From the NCBI RefSeq assembly GCF_003024525.3, contig NZ_CP035934.2, forward strand, positions 1,178,001 through 1,242,000: a DNA stretch of 64,000 nucleotides, given 5' to 3'. Shown here in pieces: positions 55,863 to 64,000 of this stretch (positions within the stretch are counted from its first letter, which is position 1; every line of letters begins with the position of its first letter). The notes beneath the pieces were generated by a model. That model was not told the DNA's origin, searched no databases, and saw nothing but the letters and a program-made list of their open reading frames with translations. The DNA comes from Acinetobacter cumulans (GTDB lineage: Bacteria > Pseudomonadota > Gammaproteobacteria > Pseudomonadales > Moraxellaceae). The translations under genes were made by a program, and so were the position numbers.

Positions 55863-57455
55863 GAAGATACACTTAGAATTGCATTATTAGGCGCATTTTC
55901 TGATGGGAAAACAAGTGTAATCGCAGGTTGGTTGGGCCATATCATGGATAACATGAAAATTGACAGCGATGAGTCTTCTAATGAGTTAGCAATATATCGA
56001 CCAGATCATTTGCCTGAAAAGTGTGAAATTGTAGATACACCCGGCTTATTTGGTGATAAACAGCAGTTAGATGATCGAGGTAATACTATTCAATATAGTG
56101 ATCTTACTCGTAAGTACATATCTGAAGCACATTTAATTTTTTATGTTGTTGATGCAACAAATCCTTTGAAAGAAAGTCATAAAGATACTGTGCAATGGAT
56201 ATTGCGAGATTTAAATAAATTATCATCTACTGTATTTATCATTAATAAAATGGATGAGGTTGCAGATTTAAGAGATGAAGAGGAGTTTGCTCATCATGCA
56301 GCAATTAAGAAAGATAATTTATTAGGTAAATTGGATAGATTTATTCAGCTTACAGTAGATGAACGGAAAGCTGTGAATGTTGTATGTTTGGCATCGAATC
56401 CTAATGGTCGTGGTTTAGATTTCTGGTTTGAGAAAAAAGAGATTTATGAGGGGCGTTCAAGAATTGGTGATTTAAAAACATTGACTAATCAGATTCTTAC
56501 AAGTAATACAAAAAAGAATTTGATTAATAAAACAGGGTTGGATGTTGTTAAAGATGTATTGGTACAAAATTTGACGTTAGCGCAATCACAATACTCATCT
56601 ATTGATGCCTATGTAAATAATACTCATCAAGAAATGAAATTGATAGAGGGGGATTTAGCAAAAGCCCGACGTGCTTTTATAGATGCTAAATTTGATCTTC
56701 TTACAGATTTACAATTAAGTGAAAAAAATTTGTTAGGAGCTATACGTTCATTAACACCAGAAGATATAAAATTTTTTGTTGATAGCGAAATTGGTTACTC
56801 AGGTAATGACGTTGGTTATAAGCTTAGACAGAATATCGAATTAGTTTGTCAGAAGCATTTTAATCATGCTGTAGGTATTATTCATGACTTAACTGTTAAA
56901 GTTGAGCATCAATTATATCAGTCTGAGCAATATGCAAACTCTTTATCAAAAGCAGCTTTTAGTTCTTCTAGTTTTGCATTAAAGCAGGTTGGAAAGTTAC
57001 CGGTAAATACTATTAAAACAGGCGTTTTTGCTGCTCGTGATGTTTTATCAAGTATTACTGGCTTATCTTTAAAATTTAAACCATGGGGAGCTGTAAATTT
57101 AGCAGCTGGAATTGGAAAGTGGGCAGGTCCAATCGGTATTGGTATTTCAATTCTTTCACAAGTTAATGATCAATATCAGAAACAAAAAGCAGAGCAAGAG
57201 TTCATAGATGCAAAGAATCAGATTAATGCGCTTGTAATGGAGCATTTTAAAACAGTATATGACCTGCTAAAGAACGAAGATATTGCAATAACTAATTTTG
57301 CTCCTCAACTAGATATGTTTAAGCAGTTACTGCAACAACAGCAACGAGAGTTGGATTCTTTACAATTCAAAAAAGAAAAATTGACTAAAATTACGCAGGA
57401 CTTTCAGAGAATGGGTTCTATAGATACAGCATTTAGAGAAATCTAAGGTGAGCAT

Positions 57456-58604
57456 ATGTTGTCAACAAAGTTAATGAAGCAACAGATTGTCCCTTTATTT
57501 TTTTCAGTTAAGGGACGGATTACGAGAGGATTATTTTGGAAATCTAACTTACTGTTATTTTTCGTGTATTTTGCTCTACTCGTTGTTTTGGTTGCTACTG
57601 AACAGGCCTTGATCATAAATAGTGAGCAACTAGGAATTGTTATGATAATTATTGTACTCTTTTACTGGTACGTATTTTTTGTACTTACAGTGAAACGATT
57701 ACATGATATTAACTGGTCTGGTTGGTGGGCAATTCCTTGTATATTAACAGGTATTATGTGGTTGGTTGTAGGATTAATACCTAGTGTATCTGAGGCAAAT
57801 AATCATGGGGAAAATCCTATTGAATATGAAAAAAATAGACTGTATATCAATCAAGGAACGGGTTTTCCACCGCCACCGCCACCATTAGATAACTCAGTGA
57901 GTAAAGTTATTTTATATTTAATGATGATTTTACCTGTACCTAGTCTGGTTGTGGCAGGAATGCTTACACCTGAAAATCAGAAATCTGCTGTAGAGCGAAA
58001 GGAAATAGCCTCAAGTGAAAAAAATTCTGAAGATGAATCTAAAGAAGAAGAAGTTTTACCTTTCGAATTAAGGAAAGGGGATAAATATGAAAGGATTGAA
58101 GCAGATCACGGAATAGATACTTATTACGTCGTGACACGAGCTGATGGTACGATTGAACATTATGCTTTAGATGGCGTATTACAATGGTCGAATGCGGAGC
58201 ATACAGATTATGATGAGATACAGCTCTCTTCTCCAAATGAGTCTAGTATACAAGCTCAAATCGGATCTGATTTAAAAACGACAGCATCTGGTTTACAGTA
58301 CAAGATCACTAAAGAAGGTACAGGTAAACAACCTGCTGCGGACTCTATTGTGAAAGTACATTACAGAGGTCAATTGGTTGACGGTAAAGTCTTTGATAGC
58401 TCAATTGACCGTGGTGAACCAATTGAGTTCCCATTGAATCAAGTTATTCCGGGCTGGACTGAAGGTCTGCAATTGATGAAAGAAGGTGGCAAGGCCGTAC
58501 TGTATATACCACCTTATTTAGCATATGGGGAACAAGGAGTTCCAGAACTTATACCATCTAATAGTACATTAATATTTGAAGTTGAGCTGATTGAAGTTAA
58601 ATAA
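57456..58604 (+). CDS. DUF805-FKBP fusion protein
   Basis: A 382-residue protein. The N-terminal part is a DUF805-type membrane domain with several helices ([17 protein letters not shown] is the family mark), followed by a proline stretch and another membrane helix. After a charged linker the C-terminal 110 residues form an FKBP-type peptidyl-prolyl isomerase ([57 protein letters not shown]). This domain combination is unusual. It lies 9 bp after the second GTPase and is probably co-transcribed with it. Confidence 0.85.
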   Translation: MLSTKLMKQQIVPLFFSVKGRITRGLFWKSNLLLFFVYFALLVVLVATEQALIINSEQLGIVMIIIVLFYWYVFFVLTVKRLHDINWSGWWAIPCILTGIMWLVVGLIPSVSEANNHGENPIEYEKNRLYINQGTGFPPPPPPLDNSVSKVILYLMMILPVPSLVVAGMLTPENQKSAVERKEIASSEKNSEDESKEEEVLPFELRKGDKYERIEADHGIDTYYVVTRADGTIEHYALDGVLQWSNAEHTDYDEIQLSSPNESSIQAQIGSDLKTTASGLQYKITKEGTGKQPAADSIVKVHYRGQLVDGKVFDSSIDRGEPIEFPLNQVIPGWTEGLQLMKEGGKAVLYIPPYLAYGEQGVPELIPSNSTLIFEVELIEVK

Positions 58605-58756
58605 TACTTCAAGTTTATGTTGGAGTTAATTGAAACTAATATACTTTGATTTAGTAAAAATGTTAGGGGATATTATATAGCATTATAATATTCCCTTTAA
58701 TTTTATAATCCTAGAGCTACTATATATGGTTTAATTTTAGGAGGTATTACTGGCGT

Positions 58757-59071
58757 ATGAATAAAGATGAAGTGGTAGCTATGATGCAACAAATACACTT
58801 TTTTAATGATCAGTTTCATGATAGCGAGAATCAACTGCATTTAAAAGATTTTCATGCATTAATGCGGATGAGTAAAAATCGTTGTCAGTTGATGCTGTTA
58901 AAGTTTGCCTCCTCTGAACTTGTTTGGATTCGACCAGATTTAAATCAGCTGCACCAAGAATGGTCCTTGGGATTGCATGGTTTTCCTGATGAATATGCAC
59001 GTCATATTCCATTGTATATTTTGCAGCAGGGTTTATCAGAAGAGCTATTAGAAGCTTGGGATATTAAATAA
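58757..59071 (+). CDS. Hypothetical protein, 104 residues, in front of zorA
   Basis: Preceded by AGGAGG. A small soluble helical protein with a Trp- and His-rich end (LHQEWSLGLHGFPDEYARH). It is 27 bp before zorA, so it probably belongs to the same transcript. I recognise no family. It could be a regulator or accessory of the motor complex. Confidence 0.72.
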   Translation: MNKDEVVAMMQQIHFFNDQFHDSENQLHLKDFHALMRMSKNRCQLMLLKFASSELVWIRPDLNQLHQEWSLGLHGFPDEYARHIPLYILQQGLSEELLEAWDIK

Positions 59072-59098
59072 TTTTAAATTTTAATTTTTGAGGGTTTT

Positions 59099-61099
59099 AT
59101 GGATTTTTTATCCTTTTTTTTTATTTCCTTTATTAGTAAGGTTCCTGTAATTGGAGTCATTATTCTTGGTTTGATTGCAATATCTTTCATTGCTTGGTTC
59201 ATTTCTTTAAAGCAAAAAAAACTGACTATTTTTTCTCAGTATGCTCCTACAATTCTAACTACTGCAGGACTTTTAGGGACGTTTGTAGGATTAACAATGG
59301 GTCTACAGGGGATTGAATTTAATGATGGAAATATAGATGTTCAGTCATTTGCAGGCTTAATGGATAAACTTAAAGCTGTCTTTGTATATGCTCTGAGTGG
59401 TGTAGCCTCCTCCCTGTTGTTTATGCTTCTAAATACATTTGTTTTAAAAGCACAAAATCAAAAACATTTATTAGAACGTCAGGATTTACAAGCTAAAGCA
59501 AAACTTCATAACCAAGATTTATTAGAAATTCAAAGAAGTCAGGAAAATGCTTTATTACAACTTGCTTCTTTACAAAAAAAGCAGCTCGATAATCAAAAGC
59601 TCATGCAGCAAGATATCGCAAAATTACAATTTGATAATGACAATACCCAACTTGCACAGCTGATTAGTCAAGGTGTAGTTCAGGGTTTAACGCCTTTATT
59701 GGTTGAAATTAAGACTGCAGTTGCTGATCAAGGTACTGAAGCAATAAAAAAGGTATTAGAAGATTTAAAAACTGAAATTTTACTGCCAATGAACGGGGCA
59801 TTAAATCAAACCAATATAGCTTTGGAAAACACCACTCAAGCGGTCAAAGATACTATTAAAGCAATTGAAACTTCTCAACAGCATAATGAGAAGCTAATTA
59901 CTGTTGTGGGTGAAGCAGCATTAAATATGCAAGCTGCAAGTCAAGATATGAATGGTCTAGTCACTAAAATTGGTGAAACTGTTCAGCATATGGATGATAT
60001 TCAGAATGAACAAAAACAATCTTTGGATGCATTTAACAAAGAACTTAAAACAAATTTATCAAGTATTGAGCCTGCTATTCAAAATGGTCTAAATCATGCG
60101 AAAGAAGCATTAGAAACAGCAATTGGCGGTGCTTCGGTCTTAATGAACACTAGCATTAATAGTGCTTCAGAAAAAATGCAAGAAAATATTCAATCTGCTT
60201 CAAATGAAATGGTCACGAATATTAGATCAGTATTAAATGATGCGGGAACAGAGCTAAAAGGAGCAGTTTCACAAGCGACGACGGAACTTAACACTTCCAT
60301 CAAATCTATTATTCAAGAACAAAATAAATCGATTCAGGATGTTTTTACACAATTTGATCATGCACAAACAAAATTTAATGAAATTCTGACTACATTCTCA
60401 GTAGATATGAATGGGTATTTGGATCGTATGGCCACAGAATTAGCAGCTGTTGGTGATAATGCGGAAAATATGATTAATTTTGCATCTGAAAATCTCAAAA
60501 ATACATTAGGCGATATTGATCAAAAGTTATTAAATACTTCAAGTGAGTTAGAAAAGTCGCTTGAAAAATTCCGTATTCAGTATCAAGAATCTTTAACAAT
60601 TTATTTAAATGAGCAAACTGAAAATCTCAATGGTTTCTTAGATCGTCAAAATGAACAGTTAGAGCAGACAATTGGTGAACAACGTGAAGGTTTGGTTGAA
60701 GTAACGAATAGCTTAACTGAACAATTTAAGTTTATGGATGAAAAACAACGTAAAGTGAATGAAGAAACTAAAGGACTAATTTCACGTATTGATGGAGTAC
60801 AAAGCACCATTCTGCCGAAAGTACAAAGTATTGCGCAGGAATTGAATGCGGGTGAGGCGAAATTAAGTCAAAAGTTAGATCAATCAGCAAAATATTTAAC
60901 AGATGTTACTAATGCTTTAGGGCAATTAGGACAAGATTTACCTGAAGAATTTGCAAATGCCTTTAAGCAGCTTGATAACCAATATCAACGCGCTTTCACA
61001 GATTTGGATCATGGTTTAAAAGATGCGGTAAATCGTTTAGGGAGCACTGTTGCTGCTTTAGCAGCTGCAATTCCATTGCATGATGCAATGACTCAATAA
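59099..61099 (+). CDS. zorA: ZorA, MotA/ExbB-like motor subunit with long tail
   Basis: 666 residues. Three N-terminal membrane segments (about 12-35, 46-68, 95-120), including the MotA/ExbB-like TTAGLLGTFVGLTMGLQGI, are followed by some 540 residues of predicted helix rich in Gln, Asn and Glu with repeating heptad character. This matches ZorA of Zorya systems, the stator ring with a long intracellular tail. zorB follows after 16 bp. Confidence 0.88.
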   Translation: MDFLSFFFISFISKVPVIGVIILGLIAISFIAWFISLKQKKLTIFSQYAPTILTTAGLLGTFVGLTMGLQGIEFNDGNIDVQSFAGLMDKLKAVFVYALSGVASSLLFMLLNTFVLKAQNQKHLLERQDLQAKAKLHNQDLLEIQRSQENALLQLASLQKKQLDNQKLMQQDIAKLQFDNDNTQLAQLISQGVVQGLTPLLVEIKTAVADQGTEAIKKVLEDLKTEILLPMNGALNQTNIALENTTQAVKDTIKAIETSQQHNEKLITVVGEAALNMQAASQDMNGLVTKIGETVQHMDDIQNEQKQSLDAFNKELKTNLSSIEPAIQNGLNHAKEALETAIGGASVLMNTSINSASEKMQENIQSASNEMVTNIRSVLNDAGTELKGAVSQATTELNTSIKSIIQEQNKSIQDVFTQFDHAQTKFNEILTTFSVDMNGYLDRMATELAAVGDNAENMINFASENLKNTLGDIDQKLLNTSSELEKSLEKFRIQYQESLTIYLNEQTENLNGFLDRQNEQLEQTIGEQREGLVEVTNSLTEQFKFMDEKQRKVNEETKGLISRIDGVQSTILPKVQSIAQELNAGEAKLSQKLDQSAKYLTDVTNALGQLGQDLPEEFANAFKQLDNQYQRAFTDLDHGLKDAVNRLGSTVAALAAAIPLHDAMTQ

Positions 61100-61115
61100 G
61101 CAAAAGGAAAATCCA

Positions 61116-61784
61116 ATGATTGATGAAAATGAATTTTCCGACCACGAAAGTCAATCTGCAACATGGATCGCACTTGCGGATTTGATGACGGGCTTAATGG
61201 CGATCTTTCTGGTGCTTTGTATATTGATGTTGACCAATCAGGATCGTACACGTGTAATGATTATTCAATCTATACAAGAATCCATGAAGGCAGAAGGAAT
61301 TAAAGTCGAGATTGATCCCAATACAGGCGATATCAGTATTGCTGAGAATATATTATTTCCTTACGGTTCTGCACAACTTTCGGCACAGGGTAAAGTTTTT
61401 TTAAATGAATTTATTCCTGTATATAGTCATGTACTGTTTAATCGCCTTAGTAAAGAACAGCAAAAGCAAGTTGCAAGAATTATCGTAGAGGGGCACGGCA
61501 GCCGAGATAACAATACGAGTTTTGACTATTCGAAAAATATGACTTTAAGTTTAAGTCGTTCAAACGCAGTTGTGCAACATGTAAATAACATGTCTGCATT
61601 TGGAGGGAAGCTACCTTTTTTATATAAGCTTACACCTGTGGGGCGTGGCAATATTGACTCTAAACCTTATGATGATGCGAGTGATCGGAAAGTTGTATTT
61701 AAGTTTCAGTTCGCTTCGGAATTATTTGGTGATATTTCAAAAAATAAAATTATAGAAAAAACAAAGCAGCTGAGTGAGAAGTGA
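61116..61784 (+). CDS. zorB: ZorB, MotB/OmpA-like motor subunit
   Basis: 222 residues. The single N-terminal membrane helix contains ADLMTGLMAIFLVLCILML with Asp22, the expected proton-carrying residue. A C-terminal OmpA/MotB peptidoglycan-binding domain follows (FPYGSAQLSAQGKVFLNEF, IIVEGHGSRDNN, LSLSRSNAVVQHV). With ZorA it should form a proton-driven motor anchored to the cell wall. The stop overlaps the next start (TGATG). Confidence 0.9.
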   Translation: MIDENEFSDHESQSATWIALADLMTGLMAIFLVLCILMLTNQDRTRVMIIQSIQESMKAEGIKVEIDPNTGDISIAENILFPYGSAQLSAQGKVFLNEFIPVYSHVLFNRLSKEQQKQVARIIVEGHGSRDNNTSFDYSKNMTLSLSRSNAVVQHVNNMSAFGGKLPFLYKLTPVGRGNIDSKPYDDASDRKVVFKFQFASELFGDISKNKIIEKTKQLSEK

Positions 61785-63307
61785 TGCGAAGAATGAATTT
61801 TTTGAATCATGATCTTTTTGCTTTTACAGAAAAAGCTAAATTACAAAGTAAATTCAGCGGAATGAAAAGTATTGCAGATTTTATCAATTTTCCATTTGAT
61901 GAATCTCTGATACTGCAGCTTGATCCTGAAAAATTATTCGCGGAATTGATACGTTCACCAATTGATCTGCAATTAATTCAAGTCTTTGCATTAATGGGCT
62001 GGGATGGTAATCAATGGAAAAGTGCTCAAGGTCGACAAGCCATGAAGCATTGGTGGTTATCCGTATTGGAAAAAGATCGGGAAGGCGAGCCATTATTACG
62101 ATTGGTTATGGTACTACGTACTGTACTTGCGGATTTAGAGCGCTATCCTGCGCCTATAGATGTGGTGAAGGTGATGAGAGATGTCTTGGAGGATTTGATT
62201 CGAACAGATGAATGGGGGGAGCAAACTGATGTTGATATCTTACTGGCATTAATCTCTGGGGATGCAAAAACCTTAGCAAAAATCGCTATGCGAGAGTATA
62301 AGAACGTAGTGCAACTGGTGCTGGAAGCTAATTTTCCTAAAAAACTTCTCATTATTCATGATGCAAATATTGAATGGTTAAGCTTATGGATTCAATCGAG
62401 TAAAAAGCAACGTCAGATATTTCGTCAGCCATTAAATGCACTGTTAAATAAGAGTCTGCCGTTGGAGCAGCAATGTAAATTGGCTTCGAGTATCTTAAAT
62501 CACAATTTTTTCTCTTTAAAAAATGAGTCATTAGAACAAAAAGTGAAAGATTATCCTGAGCTCGTCGCTTGGTTGTCAGCATGTGCAAGAAATACTGAAT
62601 TTAAATTGCAACTGACAAGCGAGGAAAGACAAAGGTTGGGCTGTTGGATTGGGTTTGGTAACTATGAATCATTGCGTCAAATTTTAGTAGAAATTGCGCA
62701 AAATAAGGCTGATGAAGGAGATTTGTCTAAAACAACCAATCGTTATATTTTTTGGAAAAATTATCAAGCTTTGTTTCAGGAAGCATGGTTATTATTACCT
62801 CATGAATTTTTCGTTAAAAATAAAACTGATTTATCCAATGTGAAAGAACTGCAAGGTGCAGATTATCCAGTGGTGGTTTTAAAAATACAGAATTATTTTG
62901 TATTTCAATATTTTTTAGGCACGGCAGCTAATAATGATTTATTGATGACAGATGATATACATCAAGTTGAACAAATTCTAAATCAAAGGTTGGTTTTAGA
63001 TAATCAGTTAAAGCAGATGAATCTTGTATTAATTCATGATCATTTATTTAAATGGCAAAGTGATTTAGCCTACACGTTAGATCAGCATTTTAAAATTCAA
63101 GCAAAAGACCAAAGAGTTTACTTTGCAGAAGGGCAAAATAATTATAGTTATTATTTAACAGAAGTACAGAAGTCTGAATTTAAAGATGTGCGCAAACAAT
63201 GGAAGAATTTACCTCAATGGGTAAAACATAATTTAAAAAATAAATATCCTTCACATATTTATCAAAAAGCAGCTTTAACAGCACAGCGTTATGATCTTTT
63301 GAGCTAA
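61784..63307 (+). CDS. zorC: ZorC-like EH-signature protein
   Basis: A soluble protein of about 507 residues that starts in a TGATG overlap with zorB. The C-terminal third carries the EH-signature-type pattern (GCWIGFGNYESLRQ, RYIFWKNYQALF, LLPHEFF). In type I Zorya, ZorC binds DNA and acts with the ZorD helicase-nuclease. A GTG at 61781 is an alternative start. Assignment rests on synteny plus the partial signature, so the family is likely but not certain. Confidence 0.75.
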   Translation: MRRMNFLNHDLFAFTEKAKLQSKFSGMKSIADFINFPFDESLILQLDPEKLFAELIRSPIDLQLIQVFALMGWDGNQWKSAQGRQAMKHWWLSVLEKDREGEPLLRLVMVLRTVLADLERYPAPIDVVKVMRDVLEDLIRTDEWGEQTDVDILLALISGDAKTLAKIAMREYKNVVQLVLEANFPKKLLIIHDANIEWLSLWIQSSKKQRQIFRQPLNALLNKSLPLEQQCKLASSILNHNFFSLKNESLEQKVKDYPELVAWLSACARNTEFKLQLTSEERQRLGCWIGFGNYESLRQILVEIAQNKADEGDLSKTTNRYIFWKNYQALFQEAWLLLPHEFFVKNKTDLSNVKELQGADYPVVVLKIQNYFVFQYFLGTAANNDLLMTDDIHQVEQILNQRLVLDNQLKQMNLVLIHDHLFKWQSDLAYTLDQHFKIQAKDQRVYFAEGQNNYSYYLTEVQKSEFKDVRKQWKNLPQWVKHNLKNKYPSHIYQKAALTAQRYDLLS

Positions 63308-63352
63308 AAAAGAACATACTGAGGTTTGACTGCTCGCCCATGGTTTTTCAAA

Positions 63353-63378
63353 AGAGGAACCTTTACTGAGGTTCCTCT
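63353..63378 (+). terminator. Hairpin after zorC
   Basis: AGAGGAACC (63353-63361) and GGTTCCTCT (63370-63378) form a perfect 9-bp stem but lack a T run. Possible terminator or scar of the IS66 junction. Confidence 0.4.
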
Positions 63379-63506
63379 ATACTACTCCGTATTGAGCATG
63401 AACCTGTATCAATCCAATACGCTTGTGGATGCTAACTCCGTTGTATCAGTGAAGATATTAGTGAAAAACTGAATTTCAGACCGGCACAGGTTCTATAAGA
63501 AACAGC

Positions 63507-63926
63507 ATGTACGTGGCAAATGGGCCAGCGCAACAACGCTACGAATACCGACAACAACATAGTCAACCGGTGATACAACGGCTATATGAGTGGCTCAACC
63601 AATATCAACTGACGGTGCCATCGAGTTCTCCAACCGCTCAGGCGATCAACTACAGTCTAAAACGTTGGCAGGCACTTTGTCGTTATCTGGATGATGGTAA
63701 TCTACCGATTGACAATAACAGGATCGAAAACCAGATGCGTCCTTGGGCTTTGGGGCGAAAGAACTGGCTGTTTGCTGGCTCAACTGCCAATATTATGACT
63801 TTAATCCAGTCAGCAAAACTGAATGGCTTGGATTCATATGTCTATTTAAGTGATGTGTTGAAAAGGCTGCCGACACATAAAGTGACTCAGATTGAAGAAT
63901 TATTGCCACACTGCTGGAAACCCTAA
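63507..63926 (+). pseudogene. tnpC: IS66-family TnpC transposase, C-terminal fragment
   Basis: About 139 residues match the C-terminal end of IS66 TnpC: QRYEYRQQHSQPVIQRL, RYLDDGNLPIDNNRIENQMR, ALGRKNWLFAGS and LNGLDSYVYLSDVLKRLP, which hold the last catalytic acid region. The N-terminal two thirds and tnpA/tnpB are absent. It is a truncated relic. Confidence 0.88.
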
Positions 63927-63943
63927 TCCCATTAAAACATAGC

Positions 63944-63966
63944 GATGGGGTTCAGCAGATGCTTAC
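63944..63966 (+). repeat. IS66-type right terminal repeat
   Basis: GATGGGGTTCAGCAGATGCTTAC reads on the other strand as GTAAGC..., the typical IS66 terminus. No matching left end is in the window. Confidence 0.65.
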
Positions 63967-64000
63967 CAATTAAGTAGAATATAAATAGTACTATTGATAT

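Larger units (their letters stand above)
54427..57446 (+). pseudogene. Second dynamin-like GTPase, split by IS copy 3
   Basis: The gene runs 54427-54580, is interrupted by the IS and its duplicated GAAG, and resumes at 55867-57446. The joined segments make exactly 578 codons (577 residues). G1 GAFSDGKTS is at 60-68, G3 DTPG at 108-111 and G4 NKMD at 178-181, followed by a helical stalk and a glycine-rich membrane-type segment (WGAVNLAAGIGKWAGPIGIG). The surviving 3' part from ATG 55932 lacks the P-loop. In the ancestral state its start overlapped the GYF-GTPase stop by 14 bp. Confidence 0.85.

Noticed and set aside
63308..63506. Remnant of zorD after zorC
   Set aside because: No helicase or nuclease pattern was found in any frame.

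Overview
The window comes from an Acinetobacter-type gammaproteobacterium. Two things support this: the backbone gene order lepA-lepB-DUF4845-rnc-era-recO-pdxJ, miaE, map / rpsB-tsf, and rodA-mltB-rlpA, and the AT-rich, Acinetobacter-like proteins it encodes. Species was not resolved.

Layout. (1) 1-30569 is chromosomal backbone. It holds NAD synthesis (nadB), a periplasmic DegP/MucD protease, the lepA-to-miaE gene string, an iron-type (Fur box) locus, aspartate aminotransferase, map facing rpsB-tsf, an AraC-azlCD locus, the cell-wall trio rodA-mltB-rlpA, and queF with an ABC-2 exporter. Three backbone genes are broken by point events: a DUF4198 gene (in-frame TAA), azlC (two single-base deletions) and rodA (in-frame TAG). 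A well-formed small-RNA candidate lies at about 13939-14031. tRNA-Asn(GTT) is at 14449-14524 (minus strand) and tRNA-Arg(CCG) at 30494-30569.
(2) 30570-64000 is accessory DNA that starts directly after tRNA-Arg(CCG). A tyrosine integrase and the tail of a second integrase follow the tRNA. The cargo looks like a defence island: an hsdR next to an IS5-family element, a GHKL-ATPase/STAS-like pair, a 57-residue small protein, a two-gene module of unknown function under a WYL regulator (42861-47882, minus), a Fic protein, and a plus-strand cluster from 49408 to 63307. The far end of the island is not in the window.

The most interesting part is 42226-63307. Two paralogous WYL-domain regulators and two paralogous 54-residue proteins sit in it. 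The operator-like palindrome TGACA-N5-TGTCA occurs three times: upstream of each 54-residue gene and upstream of the first WYL gene. Module 1 pairs a protein with a PD-(D/E)xK-like motif and glycine-zipper segments with an 893-residue helical/Asp-box protein. Module 2 runs WYL, a membrane-anchored P-loop half-GTPase, a GYF-domain GTPase that lacks its own P-loop, a second dynamin-like GTPase, a DUF805-FKBP fusion and a 104-residue protein. It ends in ZorA, ZorB and a ZorC-like EH-signature protein of Zorya type. No zorD is visible before an IS66 remnant. This reads as a compound, motor-plus-dynamin defence locus not covered by the standard Zorya description, though its function here is inference.

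Three identical 1282-bp IS3-family copies, each with a perfect 4-bp target duplication, have inserted recently. One removed the natural end of the GYF-GTPase and one split the second GTPase. Deleting the insertions in silico restores both frames exactly, so module 2 was intact until recently and is now probably damaged in this strain.
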